Shown in pieces: positions 8,526 to 17,098 of a stretch of DNA of 64,000 nucleotides (positions are counted from its first letter, which is position 1; each line of letters starts with the position of its first letter). The notes under the pieces were generated by a model. It had not been told where the DNA came from. It did no database searches and was given only the letters and a program-made list of their open reading frames with translations. The position numbers and the translations under genes were made by a program. Origin of the DNA: JAXLQL01 sp046331625 (GTDB taxonomy: Bacteria > Acidobacteriota > Terriglobia > Bryobacterales > Bryobacteraceae); assembly GCA_046331625.1 (NCBI GenBank), contig JAXLQL010000002.1, forward strand, positions 372,001-436,000, written 5' to 3'.

Positions 8526-9497
8526 TCAATCCGCGACGCCATACCACTCGGCGCGCTGCTCCCCAGTCACATTGCCTCCGCACAGCACCGTCACCACCGA
8601 ACGTCCAGCGAATCGCTCGCGATGCGCCAGGATCGCGGCCACGCCCACCGCACCCGAAGGCTCCGCGATCAGGCCCGTATGCTCATGAATCGCGCGCATC
8701 GCCTCCAGCACCCGCGAATCATCCACCAGCAGCATCTCGTGAGTGAACGCGCGCATGGTTGCGACAGCTTCCGGCACGGGAACGCGAACCGCGATGCCAT
8801 CGGCGAACGTTGCAGCAGTCGCGGTGGTTTCGATCCGGCCGCTGCGCCACGAGCGCTCCATCGCCGGCGCCGCATCCGCGCACACTCCCACGATCCGTGT
8901 GCGGGGCGCGTGAGCCGCGAGCCACACCGACATGCCGTTGATCATCGCGCCGTTGCCGACGGCGATCACTGCGTCATCGAACCCTGGCGGTAACTCCACC
9001 GCGATCGTCCCGGCGCCTTCCGCAATCGCGGGCTCGCGGCCGTCTTCCACGAACATCGCGCCGGTCGCCTCTGCATGACGCCCCGCCTCGGATTTCGCAT
9101 CGTCGAAATCGGCGCCTTGCAACACGACTCGCGCACCGAACTCGCGCATGCGAGCAAGCTTCAGCGGATTGGCATTCTCCGCGGCGAAGACCGTGAGCGG
9201 AATCGATCGGCTTCGAGCCGCCCACGCCAGACCTTGTCCGAAGTTTCCCGCAGAAGCGGTCACCAACGGCGACGGCCGATCGAGGCTTCGCACGAACCAG
9301 TCCGTGCCGCGCCCCTTGAACGAGCCGATCGGATTCAGGATCTCCACCTTCATCGCTACCCGGCATCCGAACAGGCGCGACAGCCCGCTCGACTCCCGCA
9401 GTGGCGAGCGAAGGAACTCCGGCGCGATCTCCCGCGATGCCCGCTCGATCCTCTCGACCGAGATCCCGCCCGGGTCAGTACTCGCAAGTGGCATCAT
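8526..9497 (-). CDS. Threonine/serine dehydratase-like PLP enzyme
   Basis: 323 aa, fold-type II PLP enzyme. The PLP lysine is K61 in NPIGSFKGRG. Other motifs are TASAGNFGQGLAWAA (substrate loop; family consensus SSGNHAQG), the glycine-rich phosphate loop GNGAMINGM, and a C-terminal VTVLCGGNVT in which Gly-Gly-Asn approximates the family's SGGN. There is no ACT domain, so it is short like serine racemase or catabolic threonine ammonia-lyase. The start ATG at 9497 lies 23 nt inside the 3' end of the upstream cytochrome gene, implying coupling. The exact substrate is undetermined. Confidence 0.8.
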   Translation of the reverse strand: MMPLASTDPGGISVERIERASREIAPEFLRSPLRESSGLSRLFGCRVAMKVEILNPIGSFKGRGTDWFVRSLDRPSPLVTASAGNFGQGLAWAARSRSIPLTVFAAENANPLKLARMREFGARVVLQGADFDDAKSEAGRHAEATGAMFVEDGREPAIAEGAGTIAVELPPGFDDAVIAVGNGAMINGMSVWLAAHAPRTRIVGVCADAAPAMERSWRSGRIETTATAATFADGIAVRVPVPEAVATMRAFTHEMLLVDDSRVLEAMRAIHEHTGLIAEPSGAVGVAAILAHRERFAGRSVVTVLCGGNVTGEQRAEWYGVAD

Positions 9498-10248
9498 GCG
9501 CCTCGGGCGGCCTGAACTCTTTCCTCGGCCGGCCCTCGTAGTGGCAATCGAGACAGATCTCGCCCGGCGCTGCCCGCCGGTGACGATTCGATGACGCGCG
9601 ATGCACGTCGTGGCAACCGAGGCACGAGTTCCGCTCCCTCACGCTTCGCGCCACGTGCCCCGGAGCCGCCAGGTTCACCTCCCAGTCGGCGAAGAGGTCC
9701 GCGCCGGGGATGTAGGCGTTCGGGTAGGGCCGGCCGGTTGACCGCGACTTGCCTCCGCGGAGATGGCACGAAGCGCAGATCGCATTTACACTTTCGACTG
9801 TCGCCGCCGCCCGAGTCTTCTTCGAGAGGAGCACCTTCGAGGTGTCCGACGAGTGGTGCAGATCGACGGCGCCGTGGCAGGTGACGCAGTCGAGTCCGGG
9901 GGAGGCGAAACGGAGGTCGCCGGGGTCCACTGCGGTGGTGTGACAACCGGCGCAACGCTCGCCGAATTTGGTCGCGTTCCACGAGCCGCCGGGCTCGCGA
10001 AGGTCGAGGCGGCCATACCCCGATTTGCGGACCTCGCGGGACCGGGTTCGCGCTCCGAGATGCGCCTTCCCATCTGGGTCGAAGCGGGTGGTTCGGTTGT
10101 GTGCGTTCCCTTGCCAGGAGGGTCCGATGTCGCTTCGGTGGCAGAAGAGGCACTGGTCTCCCGAGGTGTATTCCGGGTACCCCTGAAGGAACAGAGCGAG
10201 GCTCAGGAAGCGCAAATGCCAGGGTACCTCAGCCACGCGAACCTGCAA
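9475..10248 (-). CDS. Hexaheme c-type cytochrome
   Basis: Six CXXCH motifs in about 250 aa (CLFCH 33-37, CAGCH 99-103, CVTCH 121-125, CASCH 158-162, CLGCH 209-213, CLDCH 232-236, counted from the frame opening at 10248). The pattern resembles cytochrome c554/multiheme-family proteins used in periplasmic electron transfer. A signal peptide-like LRFLSLALFLQG lies near the N terminus. The start is uncertain: TTG at 10248, GTG at 10236 or TTG at 10215 are possible, the last giving the tidiest signal peptide. The 3' end overlaps the dehydratase-like gene. Its partner is unknown; it is not directly linked to the PQQ operon. Confidence 0.8.
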   Translation of the reverse strand: MQVRVAEVPWHLRFLSLALFLQGYPEYTSGDQCLFCHRSDIGPSWQGNAHNRTTRFDPDGKAHLGARTRSREVRKSGYGRLDLREPGGSWNATKFGERCAGCHTTAVDPGDLRFASPGLDCVTCHGAVDLHHSSDTSKVLLSKKTRAAATVESVNAICASCHLRGGKSRSTGRPYPNAYIPGADLFADWEVNLAAPGHVARSVRERNSCLGCHDVHRASSNRHRRAAPGEICLDCHYEGRPRKEFRPPEAHDATCEY

Positions 10249-10284
10249 ATCGACCGCAATCAGTAAATCGATTTGCTAGTCCGC

Positions 10285-10670
10285 AACGGTACCATGAGCC
10301 CCTTGGTACTACCTCGGCGAAACGTGAGGACACCTGCGGAAACACAGGTGTTTGGGGGAGTATTCGATAGGCCCGGGCGGGGAGCAAGGCGACCTTCCAA
10401 TGGAGCTTGGGAACCTTTGCGAAGGCTGAGCTCCAGAACTGAGGGCCTGACAGTACGGGTGCCTCATTGGGGTGTCTCCAGTACTGCGCAATGGTACTGA
10501 TTAGGGAAAGGCACCCGTTCCTGAGGGGTAATGCCGGAGGGTGAGCGGTAGGGTAAGATCCCAATGTTTTGAACAGGAAAGGGATAGCAGAAGTGGCAGT
10601 GGTAGTACAGCGGTCCTGTACAAGCAGACGAACGAATGCGGGTCCGCAAACGTACCGCAAGTACTGTTAG
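10285..10670 (+). promoter_or_regulatory. Structured, GTAC-rich non-coding region upstream of upxY-like gene
   Basis: From 10249 to 10911 there is no convincing gene. Several inverted repeats are visible: 10289-10294/10304-10309 (GTACCA/TGGTAC), 10330-10336/10345-10351 (ACACCTG/CAGGTGT), 10455-10464/10509-10518 (ten perfect pairs, ACGGGTGCCT/AGGCACCCGT), nested 10479-10484/10494-10499 (CAGTAC/GTACTG), and 10605-10610/10616-10621 (GTACAG/CTGTAC). The palindrome GTAC occurs about nine times between 10288 and 10665, far above the roughly one to two expected. It could be a structured RNA, a regulator array or a degenerate element; function is unknown. Confidence 0.5.
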
Positions 10671-10774
10671 GGTTGCTACTTCCAGCGATTGGGGGCGAAG
10701 GCGGCCGCTTACGTCAGCAGCGTAAGGCACCGTTAAACACTACTCCAACATCGACTTCTAGCGCTTTTTGTACC

Positions 10775-10803
10775 TTGACAAGCTCGGCGGTTGACCCGAT
10801 ACT
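10775..10803 (+). promoter_or_regulatory. Sigma-70-like promoter for the NusG-like gene
   Basis: TTGACA (10775-10780, perfect -35) is separated by exactly 17 nt from GATACT (10798-10803, 4/6 match to -10). Transcription from about 10810 would give a leader of about 100 nt before the ATG at 10912. The leader contains a CCAGTC...GACTGG inverted repeat. Confidence 0.55.
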
Positions 10804-10911
10804 TCGAATACGGAAAAGCACCGAAGTTTTGAGGGAGGAAGTTCTGAGGATGTAAATTCCAGTCGCGGGTGCTCCGGGAGGAGTCAGTGACTGGATTGTG
10901 AATGAGGCTTT

Positions 10912-11469
10912 ATGTTGGACCGGAGTCAGTCATCATGGTTCGCCCTCCGTGTGAAGTCGCGGCACGAGAAGCTCACTAGCAGTGTTCTGGAGAGCAAGGG
11001 CTACGAGCAGTTCCTGCCGCTGTACAGGACGAAGAGGAAGTGGACCGATCGGATCAAGCAGGTAGACCTGCCCCTGTTCCCGGGGTACGTGTTTTGCCGG
11101 TTCAACCCGACCACGCGTTCGAGCGTGCTGAACACGCCAGGCGTGGTGGACATTGTCGGGTTCGGGAGAGAATTGGCGATCGTGGAGGAGTCTGAGATCG
11201 ACGCCCTCAAAAGGGTGGTCAGTTCTCAGTTGTCATGTGAGCCTTGCGCGCCAGTAGCCGTTGGCGGAACGGTGCGCATCGAGGACGGTCCGTTGGAGGG
11301 TCTGACGGGCCGGGTAGTAGAAGTGAAAAAGTCGCTGCGGTTGGTACTTTCGGTGACGCTTCTGCAGCGCAGTGTGCTGGTGGAAATCGACCGGGCGTGG
11401 GTCGCTCCGGAAACGAATTCCGATGCTGGGGAGCAGATGAATGGGGTACGGGAGGAACTCGGCTGCTAA
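10912..11469 (+). CDS. UpxY/RfaH-type NusG-like transcription antiterminator
   Basis: 185 aa. The N-terminal NGN domain is clear (WFALRVKSRHEKLTSSVLE, then LPLFPGYVFCRF and TPGVVDIVGFG). The KOW domain follows (GGTVRIEDGPLEGLTGRV at about 120-140). Specialised NusG paralogs of this kind load onto RNA polymerase to allow long polysaccharide operons to be read through. Here the gene does not head the exopolysaccharide operon but faces its end: the operon is on the opposite strand and the two stop codons are about 50 nt apart. It has its own promoter (10775-10803). A spaced GAGG precedes the ATG. Role in the neighbouring locus is inferred from family and location. Confidence 0.85.
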   Translation: MLDRSQSSWFALRVKSRHEKLTSSVLESKGYEQFLPLYRTKRKWTDRIKQVDLPLFPGYVFCRFNPTTRSSVLNTPGVVDIVGFGRELAIVEESEIDALKRVVSSQLSCEPCAPVAVGGTVRIEDGPLEGLTGRVVEVKKSLRLVLSVTLLQRSVLVEIDRAWVAPETNSDAGEQMNGVREELGC

Positions 11470-11510
11470 GGAGGGAGGGCGCGCGCCACGGTGCGCGTCA
11501 AAAGCAGCCG
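11460..11510. terminator. Bidirectional terminator-like hairpin
   Basis: CGGCTGCT (11460-11467) pairs with AGCAGCCG (11503-11510), and an inner GCGCGC/GCGCG segment (about 11480-11497) can extend the stem. It lies exactly between the convergent UpxY-like gene and the priming glycosyltransferase gene. No long T-run, so the assignment is by position and structure. Confidence 0.45.
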
Positions 11511-11518
11511 AGGCCCGT

Positions 11519-12979
11519 TCAGTAGGCTCCCCGGCCCAGCAACACGGCCCGGAAGGTGCGAGCGAGCAGGTAGAGGTCGAGCCAGACGGACCAGTTCCGG
11601 ATGTAGTAGGAGTCGAGCGCTTCCTGCACGGCCAGGTCCCCGTCAGACCGGGCCGAGACTTGCCACAGTCCGGTGACGCCAGGTTTCACGCGCGAGCGTA
11701 GCGCGCGGAACTCCGGGCTGAATCGGTCCAGATGATAGGGCGGCAAAGGCCGCGGACCCACCAAGCTCATCTCGCCGCGCAACACGTTCCACAGTTGCGG
11801 GAACTCATCCACCGACGTGCGGCGCAGGAAAGCGCCTCCGCGCACCAGCCTCGGATCCTGCTTCAATTTGTAGAACCGCTCCCACTCTTCGCGCGCATCG
11901 GGTGACGCATCGAGATGGCGCTCGAGCATCTCCTCGGCGCCGACATGCATTGTGCGGAGCTTCCACACTTCGATCGGCCGCTCGCCCTCGCCGAGGCGTT
12001 GCTGGCGATAGAGCACCGGCGAGCCGCCAGTGAGCCGAACCCAAAGCGCGGCCGCCGCCACGATAGGCAGCGTGACGAGAAGAGTGGCTGCGGCAACCAC
12101 GATGTCGAGCGCGCGCTTGAGGATCTGGTTGACGGGGACCAGCAGGTTGCGGCGAAGCTCGAGCCCGAGCACTCCGCCCAGATCCTTGGGAGCGACCCAC
12201 AAGCTGGCCACACCGAAGAGATCGGGAATCACGATCACGTGGGAGAAGACCGCGCACTCGTTTTCGAGCAACGCGACGAGGCTGCGCCGGTCTAGCCCAT
12301 GCATCGCGACCATCGCATGGCGAATGCCGCGTCCGGCCAAGTCGCGCGCAGCGCGTAGCGTTCCCACCACGGGCACCCCGCCGATCGCGTCAATGTGCGC
12401 GGTTTCGTGATCGAGGCAGGCGACTGGTTTGTATCCGAGTTCCGGATTGCGCCGCAACGTATCGATCACCGGAGCCACCGTCTTCGCGGCGCCGAGAACT
12501 GCAACCGGAACTCCCCACCACGGCTTCGACGCAAACGCCGATCGAGTCAACGCGCGGAACAGCGGAACCAGCACTGCCACAACCGCGCTCGAAACGAAGA
12601 AGGCTCCTCGCGAATACCACTCCGACTCTTTCGCCAGGAACGCGCTGCCGGTGAGTGACAACGCAACCAGCGCCGCGCCGCCGACCGAACGGCGGAGTTC
12701 ATCTACTGGGCCGAGTCCGGCTGGCGTGTAGAGTCCGAGGCTGCCGTAGACGACCAGCGCGACCGCTACGGAGATACCGAGGTCGAAGTAGTTCTCGGGG
12801 CCGAGCGCGGGATTGTAGATGCTCCACAGGCGAGCTCCGCAATATCGTGCGGCGAGGATCGCGAGGATGTCGGAGAGCAGCAGCAGTGTGGCGGTGAGCG
12901 CGGGGCTCGCGATCACGCGCGCCATCTGAGGAAGAATGGTGGCGCTCCGCTCCGGCGTCGACTTTGCGGAAGCTTTCAT
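11519..12979 (-). CDS. Undecaprenyl-phosphate sugar phosphotransferase (WbaP/exopolysaccharide priming enzyme)
   Basis: About 486 aa. N-terminal transmembrane helices (LTATLLLLSDILAILAARY onward), a central nucleotide-binding-like region (VPVAVLGAAKT, RRNPELGYKPV) and a C-terminal bacterial sugar transferase domain: a membrane-entering helix after LKRALDIVVAAATLLVTLP, then WKLRTM, RRTSVDEFPQLWNVLRGEMS, LVGPRPLPPYH and RVKPGVTGLWQV. These motifs match polyisoprenylphosphate hexose-1-phosphate transferases, which start the repeat unit on the lipid carrier. It is the last gene of the minus-strand exopolysaccharide operon. The start at 12979 gives the family-like N terminus; an ATG at 13030 is also in frame. 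Confidence 0.88.
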   Translation of the reverse strand: MKASAKSTPERSATILPQMARVIASPALTATLLLLSDILAILAARYCGARLWSIYNPALGPENYFDLGISVAVALVVYGSLGLYTPAGLGPVDELRRSVGGAALVALSLTGSAFLAKESEWYSRGAFFVSSAVVAVLVPLFRALTRSAFASKPWWGVPVAVLGAAKTVAPVIDTLRRNPELGYKPVACLDHETAHIDAIGGVPVVGTLRAARDLAGRGIRHAMVAMHGLDRRSLVALLENECAVFSHVIVIPDLFGVASLWVAPKDLGGVLGLELRRNLLVPVNQILKRALDIVVAAATLLVTLPIVAAAALWVRLTGGSPVLYRQQRLGEGERPIEVWKLRTMHVGAEEMLERHLDASPDAREEWERFYKLKQDPRLVRGGAFLRRTSVDEFPQLWNVLRGEMSLVGPRPLPPYHLDRFSPEFRALRSRVKPGVTGLWQVSARSDGDLAVQEALDSYYIRNWSVWLDLYLLARTFRAVLLGRGAY

Positions 12980-13041
12980 TAGAACCGGCTGCTTCCTTAC
13001 AGTATTGGACCTGCGGAGGGAGTTTGGCAAACGCCTGTGGA

Positions 13042-13076
13042 GCAGGCTTCCAGCCTGCGCGGGACTTCAGCCCCGC
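13042..13076. repeat. REP-like double-hairpin repeat, second clean copy
   Basis: GCAGGCTTCCAGCCTGC (13042-13058) followed by GCGGGACTTCAGCCCCGC (13059-13076). It matches the 7503-7536 element at all but two or three positions. It lies in the gap between two genes of the polysaccharide operon, where it could stabilise or attenuate the transcript. Confidence 0.75.
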
Positions 13077-13111
13077 TGCCGATTCGTGCACCCAGTCCCG
13101 GCCCTTCCGCC

Positions 13112-14362
13112 TTACTCCTTGCGGACCGTCTGCGCCATCGGCGCCGGCACCGCCGCTGCTTCCGGTTCCATCGGTCCACGAGGAAGAGACGCCGCACGCC
13201 GGATCAGCATCTCGAGCTCCCATCGCGAGAGCACCGCGTCCTTCGTCCAATGCTGGCGTGCCCAAGAGACCGCCGCGCGATTCAATCGCTCGGCCTCCGC
13301 GGGCGCGGCCGCAAGATCCGCTACGGCTTGGCCCATCAGCGGCGGCTGATGGATCGAGACCACAACGGCGTGTTCGCTCAGCTCCTGATAGAACGCCGCC
13401 TTCGGCGGAGCAGCCATCACCACCGGCGCATCGGAAGCCAGAATCGAAGGCAAGTGCGGTGGCACGAAAGCCTCCCCCAGCGTCTGATGCACGGCGAGTA
13501 AGTGAATATCCGCCGCGGCGCGGAGCTCGCGCTGTAAGTCAGAGGTAAGAGCCAGCAGCCGAACGTTGGTGAGGTTGCGAGTGAGCCGGTGAAGCCGGGG
13601 AAACTCCGGCCCGTCGCCGCCGATCACCACCTGGATGTCGGACCGCTGCCGCAACACGTGCGCCGCTTCCACCACCACGTCGAGTGCGTAGCATCGCGTC
13701 AGCGGACCCGCGTATACTGCCGCGGTGACATGCGCCAGGATTCCGAACTCCTGCCGCATCGCCGCTCGATTGGCCGGGCGGGGCATCGCATCTTCCCAGT
13801 AGGGAACGACGCAAACATGCTCAGGCGGTACGCCGCGTGCGATGAGTCTCCGCCGCATCTGCTCCGACGGCACAGAGATCGCCTGGAAATGCCGGAAAGC
13901 ACGATTCTCGAGATTCGCCCAGGACCGCCTGAGCAGATGCGCAATCGCTCCAGGTTTGGAGTGCCGGCTTTGGTCAAGCAAGCGAAACGCGATCTCGGTC
14001 TCGAGGCGTTCCAGATGAAGCCAAGAGAGCGCGCCTCGCTTACGCGCCACATACGCAGCCGGTAAACCGCCGATTACGCCGGGTGGCATCGCCATCACCA
14101 AGTCAGGCGTTCCGGGCGCGCTCCAGAGCTCGGATAGCGCAGTCGAGGCGAACCTCAGGTTTCGCTCGAGCAGTGCCCACAGTTGGCGGAAGTCTCGCCC
14201 CTGACCGGGGGGTTGCAGGGAATCCTCAATGCAGCCCGTAGTCACCTCATGCAGGGGTGCTTCGCCGTAGTGATCGCGCAGGCGTGCGGTGAGGTGCCGG
14301 GCGAGCGATGGGCTCGCGCACTGGTCTTTCGCAGGCCTTTCGGCTACGGTTAGGACTTTCAA
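13112..14362 (-). CDS. Glycosyltransferase family 4-like protein
   Basis: 416 aa. Two Rossmann-like halves: an acceptor half (TPDLVMAMPPGVIGGLPAAYVARKR) and a donor half (YAGPLTRCYALDVVVEAAHVL, IQVVIGGDGPEF, NVRLLALTSDLQRELRAADIHL-type). The C-terminal EX7E motif is not canonical here (LGEAFVPPHLPSIL), so activity is less certain than in neighbouring transferases. It presumably adds one sugar of the exopolysaccharide repeat unit at the inner membrane. A Pro/Ala-rich tail follows residue about 400. It is encoded upstream of the priming transferase, separated by a REP-like repeat. Confidence 0.7.
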   Translation of the reverse strand: MKVLTVAERPAKDQCASPSLARHLTARLRDHYGEAPLHEVTTGCIEDSLQPPGQGRDFRQLWALLERNLRFASTALSELWSAPGTPDLVMAMPPGVIGGLPAAYVARKRGALSWLHLERLETEIAFRLLDQSRHSKPGAIAHLLRRSWANLENRAFRHFQAISVPSEQMRRRLIARGVPPEHVCVVPYWEDAMPRPANRAAMRQEFGILAHVTAAVYAGPLTRCYALDVVVEAAHVLRQRSDIQVVIGGDGPEFPRLHRLTRNLTNVRLLALTSDLQRELRAAADIHLLAVHQTLGEAFVPPHLPSILASDAPVVMAAPPKAAFYQELSEHAVVVSIHQPPLMGQAVADLAAAPAEAERLNRAAVSWARQHWTKDAVLSRWELEMLIRRAASLPRGPMEPEAAAVPAPMAQTVRKE

Positions 14363-14404
14363 ACGACAGACTCCGGGCGTCGGGATCGGGATAGTACTTT
14401 TGAT

Positions 14405-15643
14405 CTAGATCGGTCTGGGCCGATTGTACCACGCTGAGGCGAGGCGGGTTAACGCTGCGTCAAAAGCGTCCAGTACCGCTGCTTTGCCGAAGCGTGTTTT
14501 TGCGAGCCTGCGACCGGCGGTGCCAAGGCGGGCACGGAGCTCGGAATCCGAGGCGAGCCGGGCCACGATGGCAGCGAGCGCTTCGGGATTTCCGGGCTCG
14601 GCGAGCAAACCGCATTCGCGGACGATGCGCCCAGCAGCGGTTTCCGGCGCTACCGTCGCAGCCACCGGCCGGCCGCTGGCGAGCATGCCAAGTAACTTTG
14701 AGGGCATGAGGCGATCGGCGGCGGAGGCCTGTTGCGTAAGAATGTGTAAGTCCGCGAGGCGGAGCAATTCGGGGAGTCTTTCGGCCGGCTGAAGCGGGAG
14801 GAGGTGGACGTTCGCGAATCCACGCGACCACTCGCGCACCTTCGGCGCCATCGGGCCGTCCCCGCAAATCACGAAGTCCACCGAATTCTCGAGCAAGCGG
14901 GCGGCTGCGACCAGGACGTCGAGCGCTTGCTTGGCGCCCATGGATCCGGAGAACAGCGCCACCGGTTTTCCGGGCGCGATGCCGAGCTCGGCGCGGTAGC
15001 CGCAGGGTCCGGCGGGGCTGATCGCGTCCGTGTCCACCCAGTTGGGTAGTAACTCGGTGCGCTCGGGGGGGGCGCCTTTCGCGATCGCGCGCTCGAGCAT
15101 CGGTTCGGAAATGGTGGAGACGAGGTCGAAGCGGCGCAGCAGCGCACGCTCGACACCGGCGGCAAGGCGCTGCAGGACTCCGGGGCGGAGTTGGCCCATA
15201 TCGAAGGCGAGGTCGATTTCGAAGTCCTGGATGTGGAGCCAGGCTTTGGCTCCGGTGAGGCGTGCGAGCGCGAGCGAGGGGAGGGCATTGAGGAGCGAGG
15301 GTTCGATGACAAAGACGACATCGGGAGGCCGCGCGAGGCGGCGGGCAAGCGAGAAGGCGCTCGACAGGGCGAAGCTAGCGGCATAGGCGAGGCGCGCGGC
15401 GCCGCGCGGGTTACGGGGGATCCAGATGGGACAGCGGGAGACTCGGACGCCGTTGTGGAGCTCGGAGGAATAAGTCCAGGAGCGGTATGGGGGGCGAATT
15501 TTCCACTCCGGGTAATAAGGAGGGGGGGCGACTACGTGAACGGAGTGGCCGCGGGCGGCGAGCCATTCGCAGAGCGTGGCGGTGTAGGGGGCGACACCGA
15601 CGAGGTCGGGCGCGTAGAAGATGGTGTGGACGAGGAGGTTCAC
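14405..15643 (-). CDS. Glycosyltransferase, WcaI-like GT4
   Basis: 412 aa. The N terminus HTIFYAPDLVGVAPYTATLCEWLAARGHSV closely follows the WcaI-type pattern of colanic-acid glycosyltransferases. It continues with VVAPPPYYPEWK, AWLHIQDFEIDLAFDMG and the donor half GKPVALFSGSMGAKQ and VICGDGPMAP, and RLMPSKLLGMLASGRPV. The GTG start at 15643 is chosen because it overlaps the stop of the methyltransferase gene (GTGA). It acts on the cytoplasmic face of the membrane in polysaccharide repeat-unit assembly. Confidence 0.85.
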   Translation of the reverse strand: MNLLVHTIFYAPDLVGVAPYTATLCEWLAARGHSVHVVAPPPYYPEWKIRPPYRSWTYSSELHNGVRVSRCPIWIPRNPRGAARLAYAASFALSSAFSLARRLARPPDVVFVIEPSLLNALPSLALARLTGAKAWLHIQDFEIDLAFDMGQLRPGVLQRLAAGVERALLRRFDLVSTISEPMLERAIAKGAPPERTELLPNWVDTDAISPAGPCGYRAELGIAPGKPVALFSGSMGAKQALDVLVAAARLLENSVDFVICGDGPMAPKVREWSRGFANVHLLPLQPAERLPELLRLADLHILTQQASAADRLMPSKLLGMLASGRPVAATVAPETAAGRIVRECGLLAEPGNPEALAAIVARLASDSELRARLGTAGRRLAKTRFGKAAVLDAFDAALTRLASAWYNRPRPI

Positions 15644-16320
15644 GAGAAAGCGCCGGGCCGGCGGGCCACGATACGGACCTGACTGCTCGTGGACGGAGTA
15701 AGATTCCAGTAAGTCAGGGCCCCGTAAATCCGCGCGCACGCGTGGAACAGCGCGCCGGATATCCGGGACAGCGCGCGATAGATTCGGGGAGGCCAGGCAT
15801 GCACGTAGGGCCGGCACTCTTCCACTTTGAAGCCAGCTTCGAGAAACAGATTCGCGAGCGAGCCCGGGCTCCAGGAGTAAAGGTGCCGATTCACGTCATC
15901 GGCGGAGAAGCGGAGCCGGATCGATTCGCAGGGTACGACGAACACCGCGCGTCCCCCGGGCCGCAGGACCCGGAGCACACCGCGAAGCTGCTCGAGGGGA
16001 TCAGGGCAGTGCTCGAGGGCGTGGTTGGAAATGACGAGGTCCGCCCAAGCAGTGGGGATTTCGGCGATGCTGGCATGGATGTCGATCCCGTTCGCGGCGG
16101 CCGCGCTTCGTGCGACGGGGTTGATCTCAACCCCCTTGCGCTCGCGGCACCGGAGCCGAGCCAACAGAAACCCGCCGCCGCATCCGAAGTCGACGACTCG
16201 CGAATCCGGGGACACCCAGCGTTCGAACTTGGGTAAGTCGGCCCAGCCGCCGAATTGTCCCTGGGGCTCCTGGTAGCGGAAGTAGCCGGACGAGTAATGG
16301 CTGGTGCTCGACGACGGCAT
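15640..16320 (-). CDS. Class I SAM-dependent methyltransferase
   Basis: 226 aa from the ATG at 16320. The SAM-binding motif I is VVDFGCGGGFLLARL, followed by the acidic KGVEINP strand end, WADLVISNHALEHCPDP and LRPGGRAVFVVP, typical of type-11 methyltransferases acting on sugars or lipids. The N terminus is short (SSSTSHYSSGYFRYQ), similar to polysaccharide-locus methyltransferases. The 3' end overlaps the WcaI-like gene by 4 nt. Probably methylates a sugar residue or terminates chains. Confidence 0.8.
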   Translation of the reverse strand: MPSSSTSHYSSGYFRYQEPQGQFGGWADLPKFERWVSPDSRVVDFGCGGGFLLARLRCRERKGVEINPVARSAAAANGIDIHASIAEIPTAWADLVISNHALEHCPDPLEQLRGVLRVLRPGGRAVFVVPCESIRLRFSADDVNRHLYSWSPGSLANLFLEAGFKVEECRPYVHAWPPRIYRALSRISGALFHACARIYGALTYWNLTPSTSSQVRIVARRPGAFS

Positions 16321-16345
16321 TCGGTTCGAGGCTAACACAACGGAC

Positions 16346-17098
16346 TCAGTTCGATCCTGTGAGGAAGACATAACTCGTGTCATCAGCGATGTGGACTGCG
16401 GGGGCCCCTGCCAGATCGGTCGCCGGCAGGCCATAGCCGCACTCAGCCAGAAACCGATGGATAGGCGCGCGCTCCACGCCGCGGTGGAACTCCACCACGA
16501 GCCGCGGGTGGTGGTCTGACAGCGCTTTTCGCATGCCGTGCAGTACGGCGAATTCGAGCCCTTGGACATCGATCTTGACGCCGTGGATACGGGCGTCGTT
16601 TTCGCATAGTGACGGCCAGATCGAATCGAGCGCGATTAACTCGATCGTGACCGGAGGCACCGAATTCCCAAGCGTGGAATCAGCCATGCCACGAATGCTC
16701 GGGAGCTCGAGGGTCCGCCGGTGCGCCGAGTCGGACAATCCCAGCGGGACCGTGCGGACATTGCGCGCACCCTCCGCCGTCATCGTGCGAGCGATGCAAT
16801 CGGCCGAGGCGGTGACGGGCTCGAAGCAAAAGACGCGGCCTTCCGGGCCCACGAGCTTCGACAGAGCCAGCGACGTGTACCCATAGTGGCCTCCGACATC
16901 GAGCCACGTTTCGCCGGGCAGGACGTTGCGAGCGAACCAATCGAGGAGAGGGCGCTCGGTGGTTCCGAGGAGGGCGCCGGGATAGTCGTGCCAGGAGGTG
17001 TAGATGCGGTGGCCGCGTAGGGGGCCGATCCAGATGCGGCGCATGGCGAGGGTGCGGGGGAGGAGGCGGCGGATGGATTCTTTCAGGAGGGGATTCAT
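16346..17098 (-). CDS. FkbM-family methyltransferase
   Basis: 250 aa. ETWLDVGGHYGYTSLALSKLVGPEGRVFCFEP is the FkbM SAM-binding region, with HGVKIDVQGLEFAVLHGM and PRLVVEFHRG downstream, all characteristic of the family. The ATG at 17098 overlaps the stop of the tandem glycosyltransferase (ATGA). It is likely an O-methyltransferase for the surface polysaccharide. Confidence 0.82.
   Translation of the reverse strand: MNPLLKESIRRLLPRTLAMRRIWIGPLRGHRIYTSWHDYPGALLGTTERPLLDWFARNVLPGETWLDVGGHYGYTSLALSKLVGPEGRVFCFEPVTASADCIARTMTAEGARNVRTVPLGLSDSAHRRTLELPSIRGMADSTLGNSVPPVTIELIALDSIWPSLCENDARIHGVKIDVQGLEFAVLHGMRKALSDHHPRLVVEFHRGVERAPIHRFLAECGYGLPATDLAGAPAVHIADDTSYVFLTGSN

Noticed and set aside
10249..10911. 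Several 60-140 codon frames on both strands in the gap before the NusG-like gene
   Set aside because: They overlap each other, have atypical composition and no recognisable motifs; the inverted repeats and promoter explain the region better.
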